Of a DNA stretch of 26,591 nucleotides, positions 12,923 to 21,643 are shown one piece after another (position 1 is the stretch's first letter; every line of letters starts with the position of its first letter). Origin of the DNA: a virus; IMG/VR virus record IMGVR_UViG_3300031351_000016, positions 1-26,591 of that record. One strand, 5' to 3'. A program made the translations under genes and the position numbers. The notes below the pieces were generated by a model. It was given only the letters and a program-made list of their open reading frames with translations, made no database searches and had not been told where the DNA came from.

Positions 12923-13258
12923 ATGAATTTATACGGTGATCAAATTGACGAACTGTTGGCAAGGAGCGGAACCTTTGATATAACCGGTACAGCGGCCGTG
13001 AGTAATATGAATTTTTTTGCCTTTACTCCTTCTGATGGTGCAGTGCTGGAAGCTATTAAAGGCATTCCATTGAAAAGTGCAGCATCAACAACAACAGAGA
13101 TAACATCTGCAGAGGTTGATCTGGCAACATATTTTTTGACCGCTTTAACAGATCCGCTTGTTAATGAACTATACCGTGTGCCTGGTTATATTATTACTCA
13201 TATAAAACTGACCAGTGGCACGATACATGGTTATTTAGCTGAAGATCAGCCGACATGA
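12923..13258 (+). CDS. Hypothetical structural protein, 111 aa
   Basis: Short acidic start (MNLYGDQIDELLARSGTFD), a strand/loop middle (AAVSNMNFFAFTPSDGAVLE, GIPLKSAASTTTEITSAEVD) and a hydrophobic C-terminal part ending GTIHGYLAEDQPT. Thr/Ser/Ala-rich and probably beta; it may be a minor head, neck or decoration protein from its place in the operon. The ATGA overlap with the next gene suggests coupling. No recognised family. Confidence 0.65.
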   Translation: MNLYGDQIDELLARSGTFDITGTAAVSNMNFFAFTPSDGAVLEAIKGIPLKSAASTTTEITSAEVDLATYFLTALTDPLVNELYRVPGYIITHIKLTSGTIHGYLAEDQPT

Positions 13259-14067
13259 TCGTTATAAAGGTAAATAGAAAAAGGTATAAAGGTGTTTATG
13301 GATGGGATGATATTACACTGAAGCTCTTTAGTGAGCTGGCGATGATAGAAATGCCTCCGAAATACGAGGCTTTTATTTTAGCTCATGGCAGTATGGATAC
13401 TGAAAAGAAAGAAAGCATTGATTATTTTATCAAAGTGGCCTCGGAGATTAGTGATAAAGAGTTAAACATCGCCTTCCCTGCTTATTATAAAAAAGTTATT
13501 CAGTGCTTGACAAATATACCTGATAGTGTTTTAAGCCGGGCAACGAGTGATGATATTACTGACCTTTATGATAAGTATTTTAAGCACTTTGTAGTTTCAT
13601 TGATTTACCATGTACCGGTTGAAAGGCTTCTGGGGCGTACTGTTGAATATATTCCACCGTATCCCAGGAGCTTCAGGATAGGTGGTGAAAGGTTTTATTT
13701 ACCATTAACGATACGTATAATGGATCAGGACATACCACTTGCTGACGAGCCGATAATAAGCTATACTGAAGCAAGTGATATTTTCAGGAATATGCGTATA
13801 TCAAAGGATGATGTTAAGCGACTGGCATTATTTATGGCTATTTATTGCCGCAAACGCCGGGAAAAATATGATGAAAAAACAGTGTTACAACGGTCTGAAC
13901 AATTTATGGCAACAAAGATGAGCATTGTCTGGTCGGTTTTTTTTTACACTGTTCGGCGAATGCCCGATGCCGTGCTGACTACCCGGTTATTTGGCGACCT
14001 CCCAAGACCGATCCGGGAAATCGTGTCTCAGGTGCGGACCTACAAAAGTATGGCAACCGGGGCCTGA
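13255..14067 (+). CDS. Tail assembly chaperone candidate (0-frame product), 270 aa
   Basis: MIVIKVNRKRYKGVYGWDDI followed by TLKLFSELAMIEMP resembles the opening of phage tail-assembly chaperones, an 'N-G/R-K-x-Y-x ... W-D-x-[IL]-T-L' strand-turn pattern. The rest is helical (DSVLSRATSDDITDLYDKYF, DDVKRLALFMAIYCRKRREK). Such chaperones load the tape-measure protein and usually have a second, longer form made by programmed -1 frameshifting. Here a T9 tract (13937-13945) lies at codons for F229-F230. The -1 frame is then open to 14180, with no start codon except an ATG 18 codons from its end. The 0-frame product ends TYKSMATGA. It lies before a tail-terminator-like gene. The family call is by pattern only; alternatives are a neck or tail-completion protein. 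Confidence 0.6.
   Translation: MIVIKVNRKRYKGVYGWDDITLKLFSELAMIEMPPKYEAFILAHGSMDTEKKESIDYFIKVASEISDKELNIAFPAYYKKVIQCLTNIPDSVLSRATSDDITDLYDKYFKHFVVSLIYHVPVERLLGRTVEYIPPYPRSFRIGGERFYLPLTIRIMDQDIPLADEPIISYTEASDIFRNMRISKDDVKRLALFMAIYCRKRREKYDEKTVLQRSEQFMATKMSIVWSVFFYTVRRMPDAVLTTRLFGDLPRPIREIVSQVRTYKSMATGA
13937..13945 (+). other. Slippery T9 tract, candidate programmed -1 frameshift site
   Basis: In the 0 frame the reading is GTT TTT TTT TAC, so T-TTT-TTT forms an X-XXY-YYZ slippery heptamer on which both tRNAs can re-pair one base back. A small CGGC/GCCG hairpin (13954-13957 with 13969-13972) starts 8 nt downstream and might act as a stimulator. A homopolymer read-length error would look the same. 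Confidence 0.55.
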
Positions 14068-14180
14068 TATACGAGGTTGCAGGTTATGGCGGGGGAATAG
14101 CGGATATACCGGTTATTGAACGGATGAAACTGTATGATTTTTATAACTATCTGGCATATAAACGTAGTGAAAGGATTTAA
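13938..14180 (+). CDS. -1 frame extension of the tail assembly chaperone (start-less)
   Basis: After a slip on the T9 tract, translation would continue for 78 codons in the -1 frame, giving a fusion of about 308 residues. The -1 frame is open from 13899 to 14177 and stops at 14178, 2 nt before the next ATG. It therefore neatly fills the otherwise empty 115 bp after the 0-frame stop. It has no ATG, GTG or TTG except ATG 14124. The distal part reads like a real protein: GNRGLIYEVAGYGGG, then DIPVIERMKLYDFYNYLAYK and a basic end. A C-terminal 'L-Y-D-F-x-x-Y-L-A' helix suits a tape-measure-binding domain (inference). The overlap zone 13945-14065 is also visibly richer in G+C than its neighbours, as expected for dual coding. 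Confidence 0.6.
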   Translation, partial: FFLHCSANARCRADYPVIWRPPKTDPGNRVSGADLQKYGNRGLIYEVAGYGGGIADIPVIERMKLYDFYNYLAYKRSERI

Positions 14181-14182
14181 TA

Positions 14183-14611
14183 ATGACGCTTGCACAACTC
14201 GAAACAAAGTTACAAACACTAACTGGCACTTCAATAGCAGAAGTTATTGTTGATTCTGATATTTATTTCACTATCGGACGTGAAAAAAACTATCCTTTCA
14301 TATTATGGATGCTTGACGGGGCCAGGTTCGATAAGGATTACCGTAACTCTACAATACAGGATATTAAGATAATAACTATTACAGCATTTATCGTTACTAA
14401 TTATGATCATGACAGTGACAATAAACTTGAGGTATGGGATACTATCGAAGAGTATTTTAAGGTATATATAAACAAGATCAATGAACTGTCATATATTCAG
14501 GTAGTTAATATTAATGCTTTAAAAGGCACATATATTTGGGAAGGGGAACGGTCCCCGGATAAAGAACTGGGTATAATGTTTCCTGAAATTATTATAAAAA
14601 TGTTCTGCTAA
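14183..14611 (+). CDS. Tail terminator / tail completion-like protein, 142 aa
   Basis: MTLAQLETKLQTLTGTSIAE, a strand-rich core with a hydrophobic run (IKIITITAFIVTN) and polar loop (DHDSDNKLEVWDTIEEYF, about residues 73-90), then a strand-rich end (YIWEGERSPDKELGIMFPEI) that stops IIIKMFC. A size of about 140 with a central 'D-x-L-E-x-W-D-x-I' helix between strands is like the tail-terminator and neck proteins that cap the tail tube. Its place between the chaperone candidate and an HK97 gp10-like gene agrees. Its stop overlaps the next ATG (TAATG). Sequence identity to known terminators is not evident by eye. Confidence 0.5.
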   Translation: MTLAQLETKLQTLTGTSIAEVIVDSDIYFTIGREKNYPFILWMLDGARFDKDYRNSTIQDIKIITITAFIVTNYDHDSDNKLEVWDTIEEYFKVYINKINELSYIQVVNINALKGTYIWEGERSPDKELGIMFPEIIIKMFC

Positions 14612-15150
14612 TGAGTATTTATACAGAAATAGAAAAACTGCAGCTTGTATTAACAGAGCTTTTGACCGAGGAGTTTGAAGCACAGGGGCATACTATGACT
14701 AATAAGCTCATTGAAGATATTGAATACAAGGTACGGTTTGAGATTGAGACAATAATTATCGAGGGAGCAATGTATCCTTATGGCAGCATATTAAATGCAG
14801 GTGTTAAACCCGGCAAAGTACCATTCAGCGGAACGGGCAAAAAAGGCGGCGTGAGCCTTTACATAAAAGCATTACAAAAATATGCCATGTTAAGAATGAA
14901 TATCGGTGATGACCGTGAGGCTCTGGGAGTGGCTTTTGCTATTGCTCATACGCAACGCCGTGAGGGTATGCCCACTTATGACAGTTATCGTTTTTCAAGC
15001 ACTGGTAAACGCATGGACTGGATCGAGGAGGCATTACGCAAGGAACGTTTAACACAGGCTGTAACGACTTTATCCTTTAATATTTACAGCATGGATATTG
15101 ATACTTTTGTTAGAAAATGGAACGTAGAATTAAATAAAGCAGCATCATGA
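14611..15150 (+). CDS. Neck / HK97 gp10-like protein, 179 aa
   Basis: A helical N-terminus (MSIYTEIEKLQLVLTELLTE), then IEYKVRFEIETIIIEGAMYP, and a Gly/Lys-rich loop VKPGKVPFSGTGKKGG. These precede KALQKYAMLRMNIGDDREAL, GVAFAIAHTQRREGMPTYDS and YRFSSTGKRMDWIEEALRKE. The 'A-F-A-I-A-x-x-Q-x-[RK]-E-G-M-P-T' block is characteristic of a neck-gene family common in Bacteroidetes phages, related in position to HK97 gp10. It probably joins head to tail. It overlaps the next start by ATGA. Confidence 0.6.
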   Translation: MSIYTEIEKLQLVLTELLTEEFEAQGHTMTNKLIEDIEYKVRFEIETIIIEGAMYPYGSILNAGVKPGKVPFSGTGKKGGVSLYIKALQKYAMLRMNIGDDREALGVAFAIAHTQRREGMPTYDSYRFSSTGKRMDWIEEALRKERLTQAVTTLSFNIYSMDIDTFVRKWNVELNKAAS

Positions 15151-16892
15151 GCCTCACAGTGAACAGCAACCCGAATAATATTGACAATTCAGGAGCATAT
15201 AATGTGACAACATCACTTACCGAGGACGGTGATCATGTTAACCTCCGTGTACGTGCCGACATTACTATTGATGCCGTTGTTGTGACAACGATAGAAAAGC
15301 CCAAAGGATTGGCTGATTTTGATTTTTTCGATATTCTTAAAAGCCATGTTACAGGTATAAGTTTTGCACGTAATTCGGGTGTGGTATATAAAGTATCCGG
15401 AGGTAGTCCTTTGATAGCTTATACAATACTTTTCACAGAGGTTTACGAAGATGCCGATGGAGCAACACAAACAGGCGATACGGATAATGCTTCGGGAACT
15501 ACTTATTATTTTGTGCCGGCTGTTGGTGATGATAAAGCATTTTCAAACTACGTGCTTTCAACATCTATATCATTGTTTGCCAATAAAACACTCAGGAACA
15601 ATGTCGTTAAATTTTACCCTGCTTACGAATACTGGCTCGTATTTTTTACAGAGATAGGGACCGTGCAGTTATTCTATTCTAAGGACGGCGGGGCTTATGA
15701 TGATTCAATAACATTTGACCCTACTAATAATTGGGGAGTAATAGTAATCAATATACAGGGACTAATGGCTGATGTTACTTCAAACCTGCGTATCCAGATC
15801 GGTGAAGATGGCGGTGATAAGATCAGTGAAGTAATAACAATTTATATTGACAGTGGTATTATTGATGAACGTGTAGTGCTTGAATATGATGGTTATGTTG
15901 GCGGAAAAGAATATCTTGCTTTTGAAGGGATCAAATTACAGGAATTTCGATCAATAAGAAATTACTATACCGGCATATTAAAGAATCGTAAGCCACTTTC
16001 ATTATTCGGGATGAATCGCCAAAGACTCGAAACAAGATTTAAAGACATTAACAATGCCGAATATTTAAAGAGTTTATTAATGAGCGAAACGGTTAAAAAG
16101 CTTGAGCCGTTATTTGTAGATCCCAGTGATGTTACTATAATTACAGATAATGTTAAGATAGCAGCATCAGATATGTTTACTAATGAAATAGATATTGAAT
16201 ATTCAAATGATCCCACAGCAACCGATCTGTTTACCTTGGTACTTGAATCAACAGGAACTGGTGCGGGCGTAATAACCTTCAAGCTTAAAGTTGCTGAAAG
16301 CATAGTATTAACGCTTGATGGCGAAGGTAAATTTTATGATGACCTTGCAGCAACTGTTAATGAAGGAACAACTCGTACAATTACCGCCGGTGCCTTGCGT
16401 ACGGTATATATAAAAGTGGCCTCCGGAACATCTAACCTTACTTTTTCAAATGAGTTGGCTGTAATAATGATAGGGGAAACCGCAACAAACGGATGGTTAA
16501 GCCCGGCAAATGGTCCAATGGTAAATATAAGCAAGATAAGCAAGATGCTTAATTTAACCAATATAACACTAACCAGTGGTTCGACGAGAGTGGTTGGTGA
16601 TTTTAGCGGATGTTATACATTAACGCAATTAACTTTTCTTAATATTGGCTCAAACACTATTGATTTTGATTATATCCGCACCTGGCCGGCACTTAATATG
16701 GGCATTTATTGTTACTTGAATTATAATGCAATGACAGCCACCCAGGTGGACAATGCTCTTATAGCATTTGCCAGTGGCCCTTTTGCGAGCACTACTATTA
16801 ATTTAGCCGGTACGAATGCTGCCCGCACAAGTGTCTCTGATGCAGCAGTGGCTATATTAGAAGCAGCAGGATGTACTATTGTAACAACTTGA
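15147..16892 (+). CDS. Large tail/baseplate protein with LRR-like C-terminal cap, 581 aa
   Basis: The N-terminal three quarters is beta-rich and Asp/Thr/Val-rich (GDHVNLRVRADITIDAVVVT, YEYWLVFFTEIGTVQLFYSK), and includes a Gly/Lys/Arg zone at residues 265-300 (YYTGILKNRKPLSLFGMNRQ). The last about 80 residues hold a single leucine-rich unit (GDFSGCYTLTQLTFLNIGSN) followed by a cap. This is clearly homologous to the end of the LRR fibre protein at 22550 (shared QVDNALIxFAxGP, GTNAART, SDAAVAxL and AAGCT). The protein probably belongs to the tail tip or a fibre. No catalytic motif is seen. It lies before another large tail protein and the tape measure, an order common in Bacteroidetes phages. 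Confidence 0.7.
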   Translation: MSLTVNSNPNNIDNSGAYNVTTSLTEDGDHVNLRVRADITIDAVVVTTIEKPKGLADFDFFDILKSHVTGISFARNSGVVYKVSGGSPLIAYTILFTEVYEDADGATQTGDTDNASGTTYYFVPAVGDDKAFSNYVLSTSISLFANKTLRNNVVKFYPAYEYWLVFFTEIGTVQLFYSKDGGAYDDSITFDPTNNWGVIVINIQGLMADVTSNLRIQIGEDGGDKISEVITIYIDSGIIDERVVLEYDGYVGGKEYLAFEGIKLQEFRSIRNYYTGILKNRKPLSLFGMNRQRLETRFKDINNAEYLKSLLMSETVKKLEPLFVDPSDVTIITDNVKIAASDMFTNEIDIEYSNDPTATDLFTLVLESTGTGAGVITFKLKVAESIVLTLDGEGKFYDDLAATVNEGTTRTITAGALRTVYIKVASGTSNLTFSNELAVIMIGETATNGWLSPANGPMVNISKISKMLNLTNITLTSGSTRVVGDFSGCYTLTQLTFLNIGSNTIDFDYIRTWPALNMGIYCYLNYNAMTATQVDNALIAFASGPFASTTINLAGTNAARTSVSDAAVAILEAAGCTIVTT

Positions 16893-16893
16893 T

Positions 16894-18918
16894 ATGAATA
16901 TTGAACTATATATAGGAACCGAACAACTGGACTTTAACGAATCGTTTAATGCTGTTTTCTCTATTGGTGATATACGTGACCTGTCGCTTGGTAATCTTAA
17001 TAGGTCATATACACTTAATGTGCCGCTTACAAAAACCAATAGAAGTATATTAAAACATAGTGAAATACCGGGCAGTACTGATGAAATTACAAATAAAGGA
17101 AGGCTATATGTTAATAAAATGTTAATTATTGCCGGAGTTATAACAATACTTGCAATAACAGCCGATTATGCCAAAGTTATTATTAATGCTGATGACTGGA
17201 TGGAGACAATGAAAAATACCAATCTTCGGGATATTGACTTTTCGGACGAGGATCATGAGTTGACAAAAGCTGTTATCGTAGCTTCATGGTCTGCTGCTAA
17301 TGCTTTTTACCGTTACCCGATGGTCAACTTTGGACAATTGGTTATACCGGTAACGGGATTGCAGCCGCATGACTGGACAGTACAGGACTTTGTGCCGATG
17401 TTCCGTATAATAGATATTATGGAATATATTTTTGCACCTTGGACAATAGTTAGTGACTGGATAGCAACCACTTATGCTAAAAAATTATATATTCTGGCAC
17501 CCGAATCAAAAGAGGACAGTGATTTTATTGCTAATAAAGCCCTGGAAGTTGGTCCAAATTCAGATACTGATAATTATAACCGCGTAAATATTGCAGGATT
17601 AGCAACGGATAATAACACATTAAGTAAAAATCCTGTTGTCCTGGATACCATAACTACTGATGAAGGCAATGATTTTAATACAGGTACTTATCGTTACACT
17701 GTTCCTGAAGCCGGTACTTACCGGTTTGTTTTTCAATGGAGTAATATAGGGGTGGGTGAAGGAGCATTTTTTACTGTTAATAGTAGTAGTTACACAGCAC
17801 AGATACTCAAAAACGGGGCTGTTCAATTAGCTGCAGATAGTGATAGTGACGCTGGTGGTGGTAGTTGTATAGACGGAGGAACAACATACGAGATGGATAC
17901 CGGATATATACATCTTGAAACAGATGATTATATCACTATTCAAGTAAGTGTTACTGGTAATATAACAAATGATGATACCAGTGCCCGCTGGTATGATATA
18001 CGTTTATTAGCAACAAATACCGTTCTTACCAACGTATGGACGGAATGGAACAGGTATCCCGGAAAAGGAAAAACGATTACAGCAAGTGATTATATGCCTG
18101 ATATATCAGCAATTGATTTTATCAAGGCTATTAAACAATTAGCTAATCTACGGTTTTTTGCTGATTACCAGAATCAGAATATTTATATCGAGCCGGCACA
18201 GACCTTTTTTGCTATTGACGGGGAAACTGATCTATCAGAACTGCAGGATAATGAAGATTATACGCTTGAGCCCATTAGCCCGAATTATAAAAAATCAATA
18301 ATACTGGGTCTTATAGAGGATATTGCTGATAAGGCATACAAGGAATATAAGGAATACTGGGGCGTTAATGATCAAAAAACAATAACCCTTACAAGTGAAT
18401 ATGTCGAGGATGGGGAACAGGAGATGATAAATACACTATTTGCTCATTCCGGCACCGGGTTTTTTCATGAAATACTGGCCTATGGTCTTTCGGTTATTAA
18501 AATATTCGGTGATCAGGAATATATAAGTGACGAAAAGCCTTATCCGACATACAGGGCTACAGGATGGGAGCCCCGCCTGGTAACATGGGAAGGGCTAACA
18601 GCGGGTATCAGTTTTGATATTGATGATACAACATATAATACTTACCCTAAAATATTAGCTGCTGATTTTGATGATCTTTATAGTAACTACTGGATAACAA
18701 GTATTCACAGACTTGACAAAAATATGATACTGACAATAAAGATAAAGTTACCACAAGGAGCAATAAATCAGTTGCGTACGGTTATTGATGATAGCGCAAA
18801 AGAAGGTTTTCGTACACGATATAAATTACTTATTGCAGGGCAATATATTTACGGATATTTAAACAAAGTTACAACAGACGGGGATATTTCTGAATGTGAA
18901 TTTATACTTAAAAATTAA
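16894..18918 (+). CDS. Large tail/baseplate protein, 674 aa
   Basis: The opening MNIELYIGTEQLDFNESFNA, then VFSIGDIRDLSLGNLNRSYT and LNVPLTKTNRSILKHS, is a start I associate with tail-tip/baseplate-hub proteins of Bacteroidetes phages and prophages. The middle has two beta-sandwich-like stretches, including a signal-less galectin- or CBM-like segment (residues about 255-380) with YRYTVPEAGTYRFVFQWSN, FFTVNSSSYTAQ and DDYITIQVSVTGNI. The last third has EDYTLEPISPNYKK and an alternating beta pattern to the end. It may act as baseplate hub with a sugar-binding insertion (inference). The stop overlaps the tape-measure ATG (TAATG). Confidence 0.65.
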   Translation: MNIELYIGTEQLDFNESFNAVFSIGDIRDLSLGNLNRSYTLNVPLTKTNRSILKHSEIPGSTDEITNKGRLYVNKMLIIAGVITILAITADYAKVIINADDWMETMKNTNLRDIDFSDEDHELTKAVIVASWSAANAFYRYPMVNFGQLVIPVTGLQPHDWTVQDFVPMFRIIDIMEYIFAPWTIVSDWIATTYAKKLYILAPESKEDSDFIANKALEVGPNSDTDNYNRVNIAGLATDNNTLSKNPVVLDTITTDEGNDFNTGTYRYTVPEAGTYRFVFQWSNIGVGEGAFFTVNSSSYTAQILKNGAVQLAADSDSDAGGGSCIDGGTTYEMDTGYIHLETDDYITIQVSVTGNITNDDTSARWYDIRLLATNTVLTNVWTEWNRYPGKGKTITASDYMPDISAIDFIKAIKQLANLRFFADYQNQNIYIEPAQTFFAIDGETDLSELQDNEDYTLEPISPNYKKSIILGLIEDIADKAYKEYKEYWGVNDQKTITLTSEYVEDGEQEMINTLFAHSGTGFFHEILAYGLSVIKIFGDQEYISDEKPYPTYRATGWEPRLVTWEGLTAGISFDIDDTTYNTYPKILAADFDDLYSNYWITSIHRLDKNMILTIKIKLPQGAINQLRTVIDDSAKEGFRTRYKLLIAGQYIYGYLNKVTTDGDISECEFILKN

Positions 18919-21329
18919 TGGCAGATGAAAAAAACATAGGGTTCAGTGTTACTATACGAGGAGTAAGTAAAGAGGCTCAGGAACTGGCTCGGCTTGAAGT
19001 ACAGATGAAATCACTGCGTAAAGCTAAACTTGATCTGATCAAGCAATCACAAAAAGAAGGTCAGGTATCAGCAGAAAATGCCCGTAAAATAGCTAACCTG
19101 ACCACTCAAATAAATGCCAATGCTGCCAGTCAAAAGCAACTGAAACGTGCAATAACACCTGTTCAAAGTTCGTTTGTCAGGCTCGGCAAAACGCTACTTA
19201 CTTCAATGGGTATATTTGCATCAGCAGCAATGATTGTAAGGAGCTTTTTCAGGGTAATAAAAAATGGCTTTGAAACATCAATTAAGTTTGAATATGCCAT
19301 GAGCCAGGTGAAGGCTATAACAAAAGCCACAAGCGAAGATTTTAATTTATTAAAGAATGATGCTATAGCATTGGGCGGGGCTACTAAATTCACTGCTTCT
19401 GAAGTAGCAGGATTACAAAAAGAATATGCTAAACTTGGTTTTACAATACCTGAAATTTTAAGAATTACTAAAGCCACTCTTGATCTGGCAGCAGCTTCCG
19501 GTACGGATTTAGCTACATCAGCAAAAGTGGCTGGTGCAACGCTGAGGCAGTTTCAATTAGATGCTTCAAAAATGGGCCATGTTGTTGATGTTATGGCATT
19601 GAGTTTTTCAAGTTCAGCTCTCGATATGACTAAATTTGAAACATCTATGCAAAATGCCGGTCCTGTTGCAAAAGCCGTTGGAGAAACTATTGAATCAACA
19701 TCGGCAAAATTAGCAGTTCTTGCAAATAGCGGTCTTGATGCTTCTATATCAGGTACATCATTAAGAAATATATTCCTTGAGCTTGAAAGACGTGGCCTTA
19801 CCTGGGACCAGGCTATGAAAAAAATACAGGGGTCACAAAATAAAGCAAGTACGTCACTTGAATTATTTGGCAAACGTGGGGCTGTTGCCGGAATTATTTT
19901 AGCTGATAATAATGAAAAAATAAAAGAATTTGATGAGTCATTCCAAAAAGCTGATGGATCGGCAAAAGAGATGGCAGATACAATGCTTGATAATGTACAG
20001 GGATCAGCAACAATATTAAAAAGTGCTTGGGAGGGACTTATATTAAGAACAAATCAATCAAACGGTGCTCTTAAAGGCTTTATTGATACTTTAACGCTTC
20101 TGGTATCAGTAATAAATACAAAGGGGAAGCCATCAATTGACAGTTTATTTGAACCCAGACAAATTGTAACTTTTTCAGATCGCATGCGTTTTGCCGCAAC
20201 AACAGGTATGGGGTTTTGGGGATCTTTAACATCTGCAATATTCAGAAGCAATAAAGCATTGCAGGAATATTCTGATGGTTTGTCAGAAATTATGGAAAAG
20301 GAAAGAGAAAAGTTTGAAGAAGAAGAAAGAATAAGACTGGAAAAAGATGAAGCAGAAAGAACAGCAAAAGAGGAAGAACTTAAAAGAATACAAGGTCTTG
20401 TTGAAGCAGAAGAAAAACGCCGTAAACAAATAGAAACCGATTTTAAACAAAGAATTGAAAATATACAGGAAGAAGGAGCGGCACTTAAAGAGGAAGAAAG
20501 CTTTTATGACGCAATGGATGCCCGGATAATGAAAAGCATAATTGATAATGCCAAAGCGAGGAAAGATGCCAGGGAAGAAGAAAAAGAAGCCAGGAGATTA
20601 GATAATGAGCAGTTACGCAATGATATTATTGCCCGCACCGACTTAGAAATTGCCGAGCTTGAGCGCAGGAATGAAGCAATAGAAATACTTGAGCAGGCTA
20701 ATAAAGATGCTAAAATAAGAATAGCTCATGCTGTAACTGATGTATTAGCTGGTATAGCAGGCAAAAATAAAGCATTGCAAAAAGCATCACTGATAGCAGA
20801 TAAAGCATTAGCAATAGCCGAAATTATTATACAGACAAAAAAAGCTAATGCAGCAATGACTTTTTATGGATCTATTATGGCAGGACCAACTTTGGGTGGC
20901 AGTATTATTGCAGCTAAGGCAATTAACACACTTAATAATATAGCTGCAGGATTAAGTATAGCTGCTATTATTGCCGCAACAGCTACCGCATTGTCAAGTT
21001 TCGCAAAGGGAGGAAAAATAAACCGAGGCATCCCGGTAAATACAGGAACAAAGGATGATACTTTAATAGCGGTTAACAAAACAGAAACAGTACTAACTCA
21101 GGATCATGTTACACGGTTAGGGGGACCAGGAGTAATGAAAAGCATCGGTGTACCCGGTTATGCTCAGGGGGGATACATAGGCCAGACCTCCCCGGATATT
21201 CATTCTTCAGGGTTTGATATCAACCAGCTTGCCGATCTTATGAACTCTATTGAGGTAACATTGAATCTTAACAAGGTCGATTCAGGACTTAAGGAATTGG
21301 GTGTTATTAATAAAACACAACCATTATGA
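18918..21329 (+). CDS. Tape measure protein (TP901-type), 803 aa
   Basis: Sets tail length and forms the tail core. Architecture: an N-terminal charged coiled coil (residues 15-85); a hydrophobic segment LLTSMGIFASAAMIV (about 92-106); then the conserved TP901-type domain with AMSQVKAITKATSEDF, LGGATKFTASEVAGLQ, KEYAKLGF, AASGTDLATSAKVAG and MQNAGPVAKAVGETIESTSA (about 130-270); then IFLELERRGLTWDQA. A long Glu/Lys/Arg coiled coil follows (about 455-590), then Ala-rich hydrophobic segments (about 620-695) and a C-terminus with FAKGGKINRGIPVNTGTKDD, where the G-G and GYAQGG motifs are typical. With the usual rule of about 0.15 nm per residue the tail would be near 120 nm. It lies after the chaperone and baseplate genes. 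Confidence 0.92.
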   Translation: MADEKNIGFSVTIRGVSKEAQELARLEVQMKSLRKAKLDLIKQSQKEGQVSAENARKIANLTTQINANAASQKQLKRAITPVQSSFVRLGKTLLTSMGIFASAAMIVRSFFRVIKNGFETSIKFEYAMSQVKAITKATSEDFNLLKNDAIALGGATKFTASEVAGLQKEYAKLGFTIPEILRITKATLDLAAASGTDLATSAKVAGATLRQFQLDASKMGHVVDVMALSFSSSALDMTKFETSMQNAGPVAKAVGETIESTSAKLAVLANSGLDASISGTSLRNIFLELERRGLTWDQAMKKIQGSQNKASTSLELFGKRGAVAGIILADNNEKIKEFDESFQKADGSAKEMADTMLDNVQGSATILKSAWEGLILRTNQSNGALKGFIDTLTLLVSVINTKGKPSIDSLFEPRQIVTFSDRMRFAATTGMGFWGSLTSAIFRSNKALQEYSDGLSEIMEKEREKFEEEERIRLEKDEAERTAKEEELKRIQGLVEAEEKRRKQIETDFKQRIENIQEEGAALKEEESFYDAMDARIMKSIIDNAKARKDAREEEKEARRLDNEQLRNDIIARTDLEIAELERRNEAIEILEQANKDAKIRIAHAVTDVLAGIAGKNKALQKASLIADKALAIAEIIIQTKKANAAMTFYGSIMAGPTLGGSIIAAKAINTLNNIAAGLSIAAIIAATATALSSFAKGGKINRGIPVNTGTKDDTLIAVNKTETVLTQDHVTRLGGPGVMKSIGVPGYAQGGYIGQTSPDIHSSGFDINQLADLMNSIEVTLNLNKVDSGLKELGVINKTQPL

Positions 21330-21562
21330 TAAATATCCGTGCTGATGCTGCAAAAATGTTAAAGGCTGAGTTTGGTATCCCGCCTGAAACTACTGCAATG
21401 CTTTTTGAAAAAGGCATAATTCGTGAACCGGAAATTAAAAAAGTGCTATTACGTGAAGAATATTTAAGAAGTGTGGGCAGGAATGGTAAGCAGATATTAC
21501 GTAATAAATTGGCTTCAAAATATTGTGTATCAGTGTCTTTGGTCGAAAAGACGGTGTTATAA
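21326..21562 (+). CDS. Small basic protein after the tape measure, 78 aa
   Basis: MINIRADAAKMLKAEFGIPP opens a wholly helical protein whose end (NGKQILRNKLASKYCVSVSLVEKTVL) reads like a short helix-turn-helix. Overlap with the tape-measure stop by ATGA suggests coupling. It could be a DNA-binding regulator of later genes or a small tail component; the evidence does not decide. Its stop lies in the inverted repeat GTGTT-ATAAA-AACAC (21554-21568). Confidence 0.6.
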   Translation: MINIRADAAKMLKAEFGIPPETTAMLFEKGIIREPEIKKVLLREEYLRSVGRNGKQILRNKLASKYCVSVSLVEKTVL

Positions 21563-21576
21563 AAACACGTAAAAAA

Positions 21577-21612
21577 TTTGCGTAAAATGAATTGAAATAA
21601 ATTATATCTTTA
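21577..21612 (+). promoter_or_regulatory. Candidate promoter before the tail tube-like gene
   Basis: TTTG (21577-21580) and TATCTTTA (21605-21612) resemble the Bacteroidetes -33/-7 pair TTTG / TAnnTTTG, but the 24-nt spacer is longer than usual and the last base is A. A hairpin GTGTT-ATAAA-AACAC lies just before it at 21554-21568. It would give extra transcription of the tail-tube-like gene at 21644. Confidence 0.4.
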
Positions 21613-21643
21613 CATAAACTGAAATAATATAAAAATTACAAGT

